Below are positions 36,138 to 44,257 of a stretch of DNA of 64,000 nt, in pieces (the first letter of the stretch is position 1; the number at the start of each line of letters is the position of its first letter). The position numbers and the translations under genes are program-made. This DNA is from Streptomyces mirabilis (GTDB lineage: Bacteria > Actinomycetota > Actinomycetes > Streptomycetales > Streptomycetaceae). The stretch covers positions 8,060,001 to 8,124,000 of the forward strand of contig NZ_JBCJKP010000001.1 in the NCBI RefSeq assembly GCF_039503195.1, read 5' to 3'. The notes below the pieces were generated by a model. The model was not told where the DNA came from, searched no databases, and saw nothing but the letters and a program-made list of their open reading frames with translations.

Positions 36138-36455
36138 GTGTTGCGGAGCTTGGGACAGAGGCCAGTGACCGGCAGCGACGAGGATCCGAGGGTGGCGGAA
36201 CTGCGGACCGCCGTCTCCCGGCTGCGCCGTGAACTCGCCACACATCCGGCCGAGTTCCCCGACCGGGGCATCGCCGAGGACGAGCTCGCCGCGCTCGCGG
36301 CGATGGCCCTCAGCGGCATGCCCGAGATACCCCGGCTGCGTCGCTCCCTGCTGCTGATCGCGGGCGCGATCGGCTCGGTCAGCGCGCTGTCGACCGGCCT
36401 CGCGGGCGTACGCAGCGCGGTGGAGCTGTTCCGGGAACCGCCCCGGCGCCCTTGA
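36138..36455 (+). CDS. Small hypothetical protein with one hydrophobic helix
   Basis: 105 residues. Acidic helical N-terminal half (DEDPRVAELRTAVSRLRRELATH) followed by a hydrophobic stretch LLLIAGAIGSVSALSTGLAGV that could span or touch a membrane. Pattern recalls the Streptomyces DUF5955 proteins. GTG at 36138 has GAGGGG 7 bp upstream; GTG at 36165 is an alternative. Between the MocA-like gene and the MocR-type regulator, on the opposite strand to both. Function unknown. Confidence 0.6.
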   Translation: MLRSLGQRPVTGSDEDPRVAELRTAVSRLRRELATHPAEFPDRGIAEDELAALAAMALSGMPEIPRLRRSLLLIAGAIGSVSALSTGLAGVRSAVELFREPPRRP

Positions 36456-36496
36456 GGGGGCGGGGTCCTTCTCCGGGTGCGTTCCCGGAGGACCTC

Positions 36497-37972
36497 TCAC
36501 GCCACCCAGTGCGGGCGGCCCGCCTCCGCTCCGGCCGCGGTGAGCCCGCTGTCCAGGGCGGTCGTGAGCCGGCGTACCGCCTCGTCGAGCACGTCGGACG
36601 GCAGGGTGTAGGGGAAACGCAGCCGGTGCTCATGGGTGCCCGGGTCGGCGCCGAAGCGGGAACCGCCCTCGATGCGCAGCCCCTGGGCCAGGGCCGCGCG
36701 GGCCAGCGGCGAGGCGATCGGGCGACCCAGGTCGATCCACAGCGTCAGTCCGCCGGGCGGCAACTGCCAGCGCCAGTCGGGGAGATGACGGGCCAGCGAG
36801 TCGGCGAGCGCGTCACGCTGGGCACGCAGCCGCGGCAGCCGCTCGCGCAGCACCTCGTCCGTGCGGGCCAGCAGTCCGAGCGCGACCAGCTGGTCCAGGA
36901 CCGAGCCGCCCATGTCCGTGGGCACCCGCGCGGTCGCCAGCTCCGTGATCAGCCGGGATCCCGCCCGCACCCAACCGAGGCGCAGCCCGCCCCAGTGCGT
37001 CTTGCTCAACGACCCCACCGTCACGACCTGTTCGCTCATTCCGCGGGGTGCGAGCGAGGCGAACGGCGCGGCCCCGGGCACATCCAGCGCGATGTCCGTC
37101 ATCGTCTCGTCGATCACCAGCCAGGTGCCGGTCGTGCGCGCCGACTCCAGTACCGCCAGGCGCTGTTCGAGCGGCATCAGATGACCCGTCGGATTGTGGA
37201 AGTCGGGGATCAGATACGCGAGCCGGGGCGCCGCCTGGCGTAGCGCGCAGTCGATCAGCCCCGGGTCCCAGCCCTCCGCCGTGACGGGCACGGGAGTGGT
37301 GCGCAGTCCCACGCGGCGCATCGCGTCGAGCGCGTTCGGATACGAGGGGTTCTCGACCAGGATCCGGTCACCGGGCCGCCCGAGCAGCCCGAGCGTCAGC
37401 GAGAGGGCCTGCTGCGCGCCGTTCGTGATGAGGATCTGGTCCGGCAGTGTCGGCAGCCCGCGCCGGGTGAACCGCTCGGCGACGGCGGCCCTCAACTCCG
37501 GGATTCCGTAGGGGTGATAGCCGGGTGTCGAGGCCCGCCGGGCCAGCAGGACGCCCGCCTCAGCGAAGGCCGCGGCGAGCTCCGCCTCGGGCGCGCCGGG
37601 CGCCGCGATGGCCAGGTCGATCACCCCGTCGTCGGCCGGGAAGGAGGCCACATTGGCCGGGCGGTGGCCGGCGGGCAGCTCTGTCCAGGTCCCCGCGCCC
37701 CGTCGGCTCCGCGCGAACCCGTCCTCGCGCAGCAGGTCGTACGCCGCCGTCACCGTGGCCCGGCTGACCGTGAGCGCGGAGGCCAGCTCGCGCTCGGCGG
37801 GCAGCCGGACGTGCAGCGCGATCCGGCCGTCGAGGAGCAACCTGCGCACGCCGTCGGCCAGCGCCCGATATCCGGGGCGGCCGTCGGCGTGGGGCACGGC
37901 GGACAGCAGAGCGGCGAGCTGCCGGCTTCCCAGCGTCCTGTCCATTCCATGGACCACCGGTCCGTTCACCAT
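36497..37972 (-). CDS. MocR/PdxR-type regulator (GntR HTH fused to aminotransferase fold)
   Basis: 491 residues. N-terminal GntR winged helix (ALADGVRRLLLDGRIALHVRLPAERELASALTVSRATVTAAYDLLREDGF), linker, then a full class I aminotransferase domain with the PLP lysine in GSLSKTHWGGLRLGW, NPTGHL and ITNGAQQALSL. Members sense PLP or an amino compound; some control vitamin B6 or the YczE membrane protein, but no such gene adjoins. Three ATTGGCC elements lie upstream, typical for this class. ATG at 37972. Divergent from a small gene and a UspA-like gene, which may be its targets. Confidence 0.92.
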   Translation of the reverse strand: MVNGPVVHGMDRTLGSRQLAALLSAVPHADGRPGYRALADGVRRLLLDGRIALHVRLPAERELASALTVSRATVTAAYDLLREDGFARSRRGAGTWTELPAGHRPANVASFPADDGVIDLAIAAPGAPEAELAAAFAEAGVLLARRASTPGYHPYGIPELRAAVAERFTRRGLPTLPDQILITNGAQQALSLTLGLLGRPGDRILVENPSYPNALDAMRRVGLRTTPVPVTAEGWDPGLIDCALRQAAPRLAYLIPDFHNPTGHLMPLEQRLAVLESARTTGTWLVIDETMTDIALDVPGAAPFASLAPRGMSEQVVTVGSLSKTHWGGLRLGWVRAGSRLITELATARVPTDMGGSVLDQLVALGLLARTDEVLRERLPRLRAQRDALADSLARHLPDWRWQLPPGGLTLWIDLGRPIASPLARAALAQGLRIEGGSRFGADPGTHEHRLRFPYTLPSDVLDEAVRRLTTALDSGLTAAGAEAGRPHWVA

Positions 37973-37986
37973 GCCAACTCCCTTGT

Positions 37987-38059
37987 ATTGGCCCTGTGGG
38001 GCAGGCCAATCAGCCTACAGACTTCGGGGACCAGGGGAAATCGTCCCACCGCATTGGCC
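37987..38059. promoter_or_regulatory. Three ATTGGCC boxes in the MocR divergent region
   Basis: ATTGGCC at 37987-37993, GGCCAAT (inverted) at 38004-38010, ATTGGCC at 38053-38059. The first two form an inverted pair with a 10-bp spacer. MocR regulators commonly use direct and inverted half-sites of this kind. Confidence 0.65.
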
Positions 38060-38078
38060 TGGGAAGGGGAGCGGAGCG

Positions 38079-38297
38079 ATGTCGATCGACGCCGGAAACG
38101 TCCGCGAGAAGGGGAGTACGTGCGGCAACGGAGGCGACCACTGCCTCAGCGATCGTGGGGAGCGGGAGATGCAGCGGCGCCAGGAGGCGCGGATGCCGGG
38201 GGTGCCGGTGCGGGAGTGGGTGCGCAGGCTGGCCGCGGGGCGCTTCCCCGCCCGTGCCGGTAGGGGGGCTCGGGCTGCCGAGGCCACGCCGGGGTGA
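38079..38297 (+). CDS. Possible small protein upstream of UspA-like gene
   Basis: 72 residues, start MSIDAGNVREKGSTCGNGGDH, end VREWVRRLAAGRFPARAGRGARAAEATPG. Ribosome binding site AAGGGGAG precedes ATG 38079 and third codon positions are GC-rich, and the stop is 6 bp before the next gene. I do not recognise it, and its basic Ala/Arg composition leaves doubt. If real it is the first gene of a short operon divergent from the MocR regulator. Confidence 0.4.
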   Translation: MSIDAGNVREKGSTCGNGGDHCLSDRGEREMQRRQEARMPGVPVREWVRRLAAGRFPARAGRGARAAEATPG

Positions 38298-38303
38298 GTC
38301 CTG

Positions 38304-38825
38304 ATGGCCGCCGCCGGACAGGTCGTCGTCGGCGTCAGCGGCTCGCTCGCCAGCCTCGCCGCGCTGCGGACGGCCGCCCGCGCCGCCCGCTCCAGCGCCC
38401 GCGCCGCCCGCTCCAGCGGCCGCGTGCTCGTGGCCGTACTCGCGTGGGAACCGCCCGAGGGTGAGGCCCTCCACGCCCGCAACCCCGACAGCGCCTGGGC
38501 CGCCCGCTGCGCCCGCGAGGCCGCCGCCCGGCTCGACCGGGCCTTCGAGGAGGCCTTCGGCGGTACGCCGTCCGAGGTCACCGTCGTCCGCAGGGTGGTC
38601 CGTGCCCGTCCCGACCGGGCCCTGTGCCGACTGGCCGCGCGCCCGGACGACCTCCTGGTCATCGGCGCCCGCGCGAGGGCTCGTAGGGCCGCGGTCCGCC
38701 GCCAGGTGTCGGCGCGCGCCCGCTGCCCGGTCCTGACGGTGCCCGCCCCGGCCTTCGCACGCCGCGAACGCCGGGCCCTGCGCCGGGCCACGGCGCGGGA
38801 CTTCGCCGACTTCGCCCCCGGGTGA
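38304..38825 (+). CDS. Universal stress protein-like (UspA fold), degenerate ATP site
   Basis: 173 residues. Starts QVVVGVSGSLASLAALRTAARAAR, the first strand and helix of the UspA fold, with the duplicated helix segment ARSSARAARSSGRV, and ends CPVLTVPAP, the usual last strand. The ATP motif G-x2-G-x9-G-(S/T) is reduced to IGARARARRAAVRRQ, so nucleotide binding is doubtful. A basic tail of 20 residues follows. ATG at 38304. Convergent with allR (15-bp gap). Confidence 0.75.
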   Translation: MAAAGQVVVGVSGSLASLAALRTAARAARSSARAARSSGRVLVAVLAWEPPEGEALHARNPDSAWAARCAREAAARLDRAFEEAFGGTPSEVTVVRRVVRARPDRALCRLAARPDDLLVIGARARARRAAVRRQVSARARCPVLTVPAPAFARRERRALRRATARDFADFAPG

Positions 38826-38840
38826 CCCCCGGGTGCTCGG

Positions 38841-39644
38841 TCAGGCCCCCGGGCCCGAGCTGGCCAGCGCCTCCGACAGCTCCGCCGCGACCTGCTGGAG
38901 CATGGGCACGATCTTCTCCGTGGCCACGTCCGTGACCCGGCCCGCGGGACCGGAGATCGAGATGGCGGCGGCCGTGGGGGAGTCGGGGACCGAGACGGCG
39001 AGGCAGCGCACGCCGATCTCCTGCTCGTTGTCGTCCACCGCGTAACCGAGCCGGCGCACCTCCTCCAGCGCGGTGAGGAAGCCGTCCGGGGTGGTGATCG
39101 TCTTCTCCGTCGCGGCGGGCATGCCGGTACGGGCGAGCAGCGCGCGCACCTCGTCCGCCGGGGTGTTCGCGAGCAGGGCCTTGCCCACGCCCGTGGAGTG
39201 CGGCAGCACCCGGCGCCCCACCTCGGTGAACATGCGCATCGAGTGCTTGGAGGGCACCTGGGCCACGTACACGATCTCGTCCCCGTCGAGCAGTGCCATG
39301 TTCGCGGTCTCGCCGGTCTCCTCGACCAGACGGGCGAGATAGGGGCGCGCCCAGGTGCCGAGCAGCCGGGAGGCGGACTCGCCCAGGCGGATCAGGCGGG
39401 GGCCGAGCGCGTAGCGGCGGTTCGCCTGCTGGCGTACGTAACCGCAGGCCACGAGCGTGCGCATGAGGCGGTGGATGGTGGGCAGCGGCAGCCCGCTGCT
39501 CACGGAGAGCTCGCTCAGGCCGACCTCCCCGCCGGCGTCGGCCATGCGCTCGAGCAGGTCGAAGGCGCGCTCGAGGGACTGGACACCACCGCTCGGGGCG
39601 GATGACTTGGCGTCGTCGGTGGTGCTGGCGCTGGACGCAGGCAC
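38841..39644 (-). CDS. allR: IclR-family regulator AllR
   Basis: 267 residues. N-terminal winged helix (SLERAFDLLERMADAGGEVGLSELSVSSGLPLPTIHRLMRTLVACGYVR) and C-terminal effector domain with GKALLANTPADEV and AVDDNEQEIGVRCLAVSV, standard for IclR proteins. Position, divergent from allantoinase and with TTCC-N7-GGAA palindromes between, identifies it with AllR, the repressor of allantoin and glyoxylate genes studied in S. coelicolor. GTG at 39644 follows GAAAGGA. A TAGGCT -10-like box lies at 39685-39680. Expected effector is an allantoin pathway intermediate. Confidence 0.92.
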   Translation of the reverse strand: MPASSASTTDDAKSSAPSGGVQSLERAFDLLERMADAGGEVGLSELSVSSGLPLPTIHRLMRTLVACGYVRQQANRRYALGPRLIRLGESASRLLGTWARPYLARLVEETGETANMALLDGDEIVYVAQVPSKHSMRMFTEVGRRVLPHSTGVGKALLANTPADEVRALLARTGMPAATEKTITTPDGFLTALEEVRRLGYAVDDNEQEIGVRCLAVSVPDSPTAAAISISGPAGRVTDVATEKIVPMLQQVAAELSEALASSGPGA

Positions 39645-39697
39645 GGCGCGGTCCTTTCAAGGCTGACAGGCAGTGATGCAGCCTACCCGGGACTGGG

Positions 39698-39726
39698 TTG
39701 ACTCCTTGGTGGTGCGTAGCTACGTT
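39698..39726 (+). promoter_or_regulatory. Predicted upstream allB promoter (P1)
   Basis: TTGACT (39698-39703), 17-bp spacer, TACGTT (39721-39726). Start expected near 39733, inside the first operator; the leader to allB would be about 185 nt. Confidence 0.6.
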
Positions 39727-39760
39727 CTGCTTTGTGGAATTCTAATTCCATTCTGTGGAA
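39725..39760. promoter_or_regulatory. Two tandem AllR-type operators, 21 bp apart
   Basis: TTCTGCTTTGTGGAA (39725-39739) and TTCCATTCTGTGGAA (39746-39760). Centres 39732 and 39753 are 21 bp apart, so two dimers would lie on the same DNA face. The first overlaps the P1 -10. Confidence 0.75.
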
Positions 39761-39838
39761 ATATCCAGAGGGGTGGGTTCGGGGGGCAGGGTGGAGGGGT
39801 GAGCCCTTGACGGCGCGAGGGCTTGAGTGAAGACTCCT

Positions 39839-39869
39839 TCAACAGAACGTTGAATTCCGTTACGTGGAA
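39839..39869. promoter_or_regulatory. Combined TCAACA and AllR-type operators next to allB
   Basis: TCAACAGAACGTTGA (39839-39853) is followed after one base by TTCCGTTACGTGGAA (39855-39869). The arrangement copies the aceB promoter. A second promoter (TTGAAT 39850-39855, spacer 16, TAACTG 39872-39877) is possible but its -10 is weak. Confidence 0.65.
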
Positions 39870-39916
39870 GTTAACTGCGGCAGCGGGAGTCGACAGCGGC
39901 AGAGAGAGGGGTCCGG

Positions 39917-41266
39917 GTGTCCGACGTCGGATGGGTCGAACTGATGCTGCGCTCGACGCGCGTCATCACTCCCGAAGGGACGCGCGCCGCCACGGTCGCG
40001 GTCGCCGCGGGCAGGATCACGGCCGTGCTCGCGTACGACGCCGAGGTGCCGCCCGGCGCCCGCCTGGAGGACTTCGGCGACGACGTCCTCCTGCCGGGCC
40101 TGGTCGACACCCACGTGCACGTCAACGACCCCGGCCGCACGGAGTGGGAGGGCTTCTGGACCGCGACGCGCGCCGCCGCGGCCGGCGGCATCACCACGCT
40201 GGTCGACATGCCGCTCAACTCCCTCCCGCCGACGACCACGGTCGAGCACCTCCGCACCAAGCAGGACGTCGCCCGCTCCAAGGCGCACATCGACGTCGGC
40301 TTCTGGGGCGGTGCCCTCCCCGACAACGTCAAGCACCTGCGCCCGCTGCACGACGCGGGAGTCTTCGGCTTCAAGGCCTTCCTGTCGCCGTCCGGCGTGG
40401 ACGAGTTCCCCGAGCTGGACCAGGAACAACTGGCCCGGTCCCTGGCCGAGATCGCCGCGTTCGACGGCCTGCTCATCGTGCATGCCGAGGACCCGCACCA
40501 CCTCGCCGCCGCCCCTCAGAAGGGCGGCCGGAAATACGCCGACTTCCTGGCCTCGCGCCCGCGCGACGCCGAGGACACCGCCATCGGCAACCTCATTGCG
40601 CAGGCCGAACGCCTCCACGCGCGTGTGCACGTGCTGCACCTGTCGTCCTCCGACGCGCTGCCCCTGATCGCCGACGCCAAGCGTGCGGGCGTGCGGATCA
40701 CGGTGGAGACCTGCCCCCACTACCTGACCCTGACGGCGGAGGAAGTCCCGGACGGGGCGAGCGAGTTCAAGTGCTGCCCGCCCATCCGCGAGGCCGCCAA
40801 CCAGGACCTGCTGTGGCAGGCGCTGGCCGACGGCACGATCGACTGCGTCGTCACCGACCACTCGCCGTCCACGGCCGACCTGAAGACGGACGACTTCGCG
40901 ACCGCCTGGGGCGGTATCTCCGGGCTCCAGCTGAGCCTGTCGGCGGTCTGGACGGAGGCCCGCAGGCGCGGTCACAGCCTGGAGGACGTGGTCCGCTGGA
41001 TGTCCACGCGCACCGCCCGGCTGGTCGGCCTGGACTCCCGCAAGGGAGCCATCGCGGTGGGCCGGGACGCCGACTTCGCCGTCCTCGCCCCCGACGAGAC
41101 CTTCACCGTGGATCCCGCCGCGCTGCAGCACCGCAACCGGGTCACGGCCTACGCCGGCCGAACGCTCAGCGGGGTCGTGAAGTCCACCTGGCTGCGAGGC
41201 GAGCGCATCGTGTCCGACGGCGAGTTCGGCGCCCCCGGCGGCGAACTCCTGACGCGCACCCCGTAG
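39917..41266 (+). CDS. allB: Allantoinase
   Basis: 449 residues; hydrolyses allantoin to allantoate with a binuclear metal centre. Metal ligands and motifs: [17 protein letters not shown], carboxylated lysine in [28 protein letters not shown] and VTDHSPS. Ends like other bacterial AllB with a [11 protein letters not shown] loop. GTG at 39917 follows GAGAGGGG. First gene of allB-alc, divergent from allR. Confidence 0.96.
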   Translation: MSDVGWVELMLRSTRVITPEGTRAATVAVAAGRITAVLAYDAEVPPGARLEDFGDDVLLPGLVDTHVHVNDPGRTEWEGFWTATRAAAAGGITTLVDMPLNSLPPTTTVEHLRTKQDVARSKAHIDVGFWGGALPDNVKHLRPLHDAGVFGFKAFLSPSGVDEFPELDQEQLARSLAEIAAFDGLLIVHAEDPHHLAAAPQKGGRKYADFLASRPRDAEDTAIGNLIAQAERLHARVHVLHLSSSDALPLIADAKRAGVRITVETCPHYLTLTAEEVPDGASEFKCCPPIREAANQDLLWQALADGTIDCVVTDHSPSTADLKTDDFATAWGGISGLQLSLSAVWTEARRRGHSLEDVVRWMSTRTARLVGLDSRKGAIAVGRDADFAVLAPDETFTVDPAALQHRNRVTAYAGRTLSGVVKSTWLRGERIVSDGEFGAPGGELLTRTP

Positions 41267-41322
41267 TCCTCGAACGCACCCGCACCCGTAGCGGCCGACC
41301 TCGAAAGGCAGACCTGATCAAC

Positions 41323-42438
41323 GTGACGGCGATTCCTCACTTCACCGGCGACGCGAACCCCTACGGAGGCGGCGACCCGTACGCGGACCACCGCACCGCC
41401 GACTTCCCCTTCACCCAGTACGCCAACCTCGCCGACCGGCAGCTCGGCGCCGGGGTCATCGCCGCCAACGACGAGTTCTTCGCCCAGCGCGAGAACCTCC
41501 TGCTGCCCGGGCGGGCCGAGTTCGACCCCGAGAACTTCGGGCACAAGGGCAAGATCATGGACGGCTGGGAGACGCGGCGGCGCCGCGGCGCCTCGGCCGA
41601 GCACCCGTGGCCGACGGCCGAGGACCACGACTGGGCGCTCGTCAGGCTCGGCGCACCCGGTGTCGTGCGCGGGGTGGTGGTCGACACGGCCCACTTCCGC
41701 GGCAACTACCCCCAGGCGGTGTCGGTCGAGGGCGCCTCGGTGCCCGGCTCCCCGGCACCGGAGGAACTCCTCGGGGACGACGTGAAGTGGACGACGCTGG
41801 TACCGCGCACGGCGGTCGGCGGCCACGCCGCCAACGGCTTCGCCGTCTCCGTCGAGCAGCGCTTCACGCACCTCCGCGTCAACCAGCATCCCGACGGCGG
41901 CATCGCCCGACTGCGCGTCCACGGCGAGGTCGTGGCCGACCCGCAGTGGCTCTCCGCGCTCGGCACCTTCGACGTTCTCGCCCTGGAGAACGGCGGCCGG
42001 GTCGAGGACGCCTCCAACCTCTTCTACTCGCCCGCCACCAACACCATCCAGCCGGGACGCTCCCGCAAGATGGACGACGGCTGGGAGACCCGCCGCCGCC
42101 GCGACCAGGGCAACGACTGGATCCGCTACCAGTTGGTCGCCCAGTCCGAGATCCGCGCCCTGGAGATCGACACGGCGTACTTGAAGGGCAACAGTGCCGG
42201 CTGGGCGTCGGTGTCGGTGAAGGACGGCGACGACGGCGACTGGGCGGAGGTCCTCCCCCGTACCCGCCTCCAGCCCGACACCAACCACCGCTTCGTCCTC
42301 GCCGCGCCCGTGATCGGGACCCACGCGCGCGTGGACATCTTCCCCGACGGCGGCATCTCCCGCCTGCGTCTGTTCGGCTCCCTCACGGAGGAGGGCGCCA
42401 CGGCCCTGACGGCCAGGTACCAGGAACTCGGCGGCTGA
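41323..42438 (+). CDS. alc: Allantoicase
   Basis: 371 residues; splits allantoate into ureidoglycolate and urea. Two homologous jelly-roll halves each contain the motif GWETRRRR: KIMDGWETRRRRG near 75 and KMDDGWETRRRRDQG near 250, followed by DTAHFRGN and DTAYLKGN respectively, the allantoicase fingerprint. GTG at 41323 is taken as start, but its nearest site GAAAGG (41303-41308) is 14 bp away; an in-frame CTG at 41314 is at ideal distance (5 bp), so an unusual CTG start is possible. 56 bp after allB. The next enzyme, ureidoglycolate lyase, is not in the window. Confidence 0.95.
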   Translation: MTAIPHFTGDANPYGGGDPYADHRTADFPFTQYANLADRQLGAGVIAANDEFFAQRENLLLPGRAEFDPENFGHKGKIMDGWETRRRRGASAEHPWPTAEDHDWALVRLGAPGVVRGVVVDTAHFRGNYPQAVSVEGASVPGSPAPEELLGDDVKWTTLVPRTAVGGHAANGFAVSVEQRFTHLRVNQHPDGGIARLRVHGEVVADPQWLSALGTFDVLALENGGRVEDASNLFYSPATNTIQPGRSRKMDDGWETRRRRDQGNDWIRYQLVAQSEIRALEIDTAYLKGNSAGWASVSVKDGDDGDWAEVLPRTRLQPDTNHRFVLAAPVIGTHARVDIFPDGGISRLRLFGSLTEEGATALTARYQELGG

Positions 42439-42474
42439 GGCCGCGCCGCCGCGCTGGGCTTCGGCGGACCGCGA

Positions 42475-43482
42475 TCAGGACTGGTCGTCGGCGGCGTCGC
42501 GGGTACGGCTGTCGCGCAGCTGGCGCCAGTGCGTGCGGTACAGCACGTAGTAGAGGGCGACGACCACGGCACCCACCTGCAGACCCACGCCGAACTCCAG
42601 GAAGGAGTCCTCGCTCATCAGCCGGTTGGTGAGGTAGGCGAAGTTCATGCCGAAGAAACCGGTCAGGAACGACAGCGGCAAGAAGATCATCGAGACGATC
42701 GTCAGTCTGTTGATCACGACGTTCTGCTGATCGGCGACGAGTGACGCGTAGCTGGTCGCGGCCCGCCGGGCCGCGTCCCGCAGCGTCTCGATCTCCACGA
42801 GGACCAGCTGCACGGTGTGCTCGTGCAGCCGGTTCATCGCCTGCCGCTCCTGCGAGAGGTGGTGATCCGTCATCCTGCGGCGCACCAGGATCTCCTGGGC
42901 GACCGCGGCGTACGGCAGGAACGCGCGATGCAGATGGGCCGCGCGCCGTCGCAGCTGGGCCAGCTGTTGGACGTGTCCCGGCTGCCGCCGCTCGAACATC
43001 GCCTCCTCCAGGTCCTCGACCTCCAGATGGGCCTGCGTGACGGCCCGGCGGAAGGTCTCCAGGACCCCCTGGAGAAACAGGAACAGCGCTGTCACCGTGT
43101 CGGGAGGCAGGTCCTGCGGCAGTTGGTCGAGGAAGGCCTCGATCAGTTCGACGGGCCCGTGGTGCACCGTGATGAAGCGGCGCTGGTCGGCGAGGACATG
43201 GATATGGGTGACCTCGTTTCCGCCGACCACCGGAACGACGCCGATGGCAGTCCCGTCGTGATACTCGGCCCGGACGTGCTCGTCCGCTCTGCCGAGCCAC
43301 TCGCCGGCCGCGTCGTCCAGTCCGAGCCGACGGGAGAGCGGCTCCTCGTCGGGCGGGGGTTCGTCTCCCAGGTCGATGTCCACGATCACGAAGCCGGAGG
43401 TCGCCGCGAGGCGCTCCCGGGCCTGTGCCAGACCGGTGCGAGCGACGACGCCCTCCGGCATCGACACCACCGAAACGATCAT
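42475..43482 (-). CDS. CorA-family divalent cation transporter
   Basis: 335 residues. Large N-terminal cytoplasmic domain, long coiled helices (EDLEEAMFERRQPGHVQQLAQLRRRAAHLHRAF...), then two C-terminal membrane segments with the GMN signature at the end of the first (FLTGFFGMNFAYL) and a short loop bearing an acidic residue. Moves magnesium or a related ion as a homopentamer. Basic/acidic tail ends DAADDQS. ATG at 43482. Convergent with alc (36-bp gap); no riboswitch-like leader noticed. Confidence 0.93.
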   Translation of the reverse strand: MIVSVVSMPEGVVARTGLAQARERLAATSGFVIVDIDLGDEPPPDEEPLSRRLGLDDAAGEWLGRADEHVRAEYHDGTAIGVVPVVGGNEVTHIHVLADQRRFITVHHGPVELIEAFLDQLPQDLPPDTVTALFLFLQGVLETFRRAVTQAHLEVEDLEEAMFERRQPGHVQQLAQLRRRAAHLHRAFLPYAAVAQEILVRRRMTDHHLSQERQAMNRLHEHTVQLVLVEIETLRDAARRAATSYASLVADQQNVVINRLTIVSMIFLPLSFLTGFFGMNFAYLTNRLMSEDSFLEFGVGLQVGAVVVALYYVLYRTHWRQLRDSRTRDAADDQS

Positions 43483-43680
43483 CGCCCCTCACCGTGGATG
43501 GCGTCGTGCGCACACCGCACCGTCCCTCGGCACACTACCGCCGAAGGCCCCGCGAGCAGCTGACCGCGCAGGGCGTCGTGTCGGGCTTCGTTAACTCCCG
43601 GAAAACTCATCGGACTTGGCGGGAGAAATCCTCTGCCTTGACATTGACATGCCATGGTCTACGCGCGTCATCCTAGAGTC

Positions 43681-44072
43681 ATGAGATTCCCCCACGAATC
43701 ACTCGTATCGGCGCCCTGGTCGCCTTCACGTCCGCGCTGCTCATCGGCGGCACCGCCGTGGTCCCCGCCAACGCGGCGGCCACCGCCGTGGGCAGCATCT
43801 GCTACAGCAAGCTGCCGTCGCAGGCGTACGACACGCTGGACCTGATCGCGTCCGGCGGTCCCTTCCCGTACTCGCAGGACGGGGCCGTCTTCCAGAACCG
43901 GGAGGGTGTCCTGCCCTCCCAGTCCACCGGGTACTACCACGAGTACACCGTCATCACGCCGGGCTCCTCGACGCGTGGCGCCAAGCGCATCGTGACCGGC
44001 AAGAAGACGCAGGAGGACTACTACACCGCGGACCACTACGTCACCTTCAAGCTGATCAACTTCGGCTGCTGA
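43681..44072 (+). pseudogene. Secreted guanyl-specific RNase (RNase Sa type) with frameshifted signal peptide
   Basis: The mature part (about 43785-44072) is clearly an RNase Sa-like enzyme: VGSICYSKLPSQAYDTLDLI, GGPFPYSQDGAVFQNREGVLP, catalytic Glu in YYHEYTV, Arg in SSTRGAKR, His in ADHYVTFKL, and two cysteines. Upstream in the same frame lies a normal hydrophobic signal sequence (RITRIGALVAFTSALLIGG), but the only ATG (43681) is out of frame by one base: a run of five C at 43689-43693 would need a sixth to give MRFPPRITRIG. In-frame, TAG at 43674 and no start precede the signal. As written only GTG 43758 could start, without export. Either a real mutation or a sequencing error. Confidence 0.8.
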
Positions 44073-44119
44073 GCCGAGGGCTGCGCGTAGTGCTGGTTTG
44101 ACCCGCTCTGTGGAAGATC

Positions 44120-44162
44120 CTCGCCCCGCGGTTCCCCCCACGTTCATGGGCCGCGGGGCGAG
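44120..44162. terminator. Hairpin after the RNase gene
   Basis: CTCGCCCCGCGG (44120-44131) pairs perfectly with 44151-44162 over 12 bp, loop 19 nt. Confidence 0.7.
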
Positions 44163-44257
44163 GTACGTCCGGACGAAAGTATGCGGCGCCGCTACTTTGG
44201 TCGACGATCGCCGCCGCGGGGGAGGCGCCCGCGGGGCGGGCCCGTAGTTTGTCGACC

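Noticed and set aside
39823..42438. 871-residue frame ending in allantoicase
   Set aside because: The first 500 codons are an off-frame reading of allB (Arg/Pro/Gly-rich). The allantoicase domain begins only after 41314-41323, so this is not an allantoinase-allantoicase fusion.
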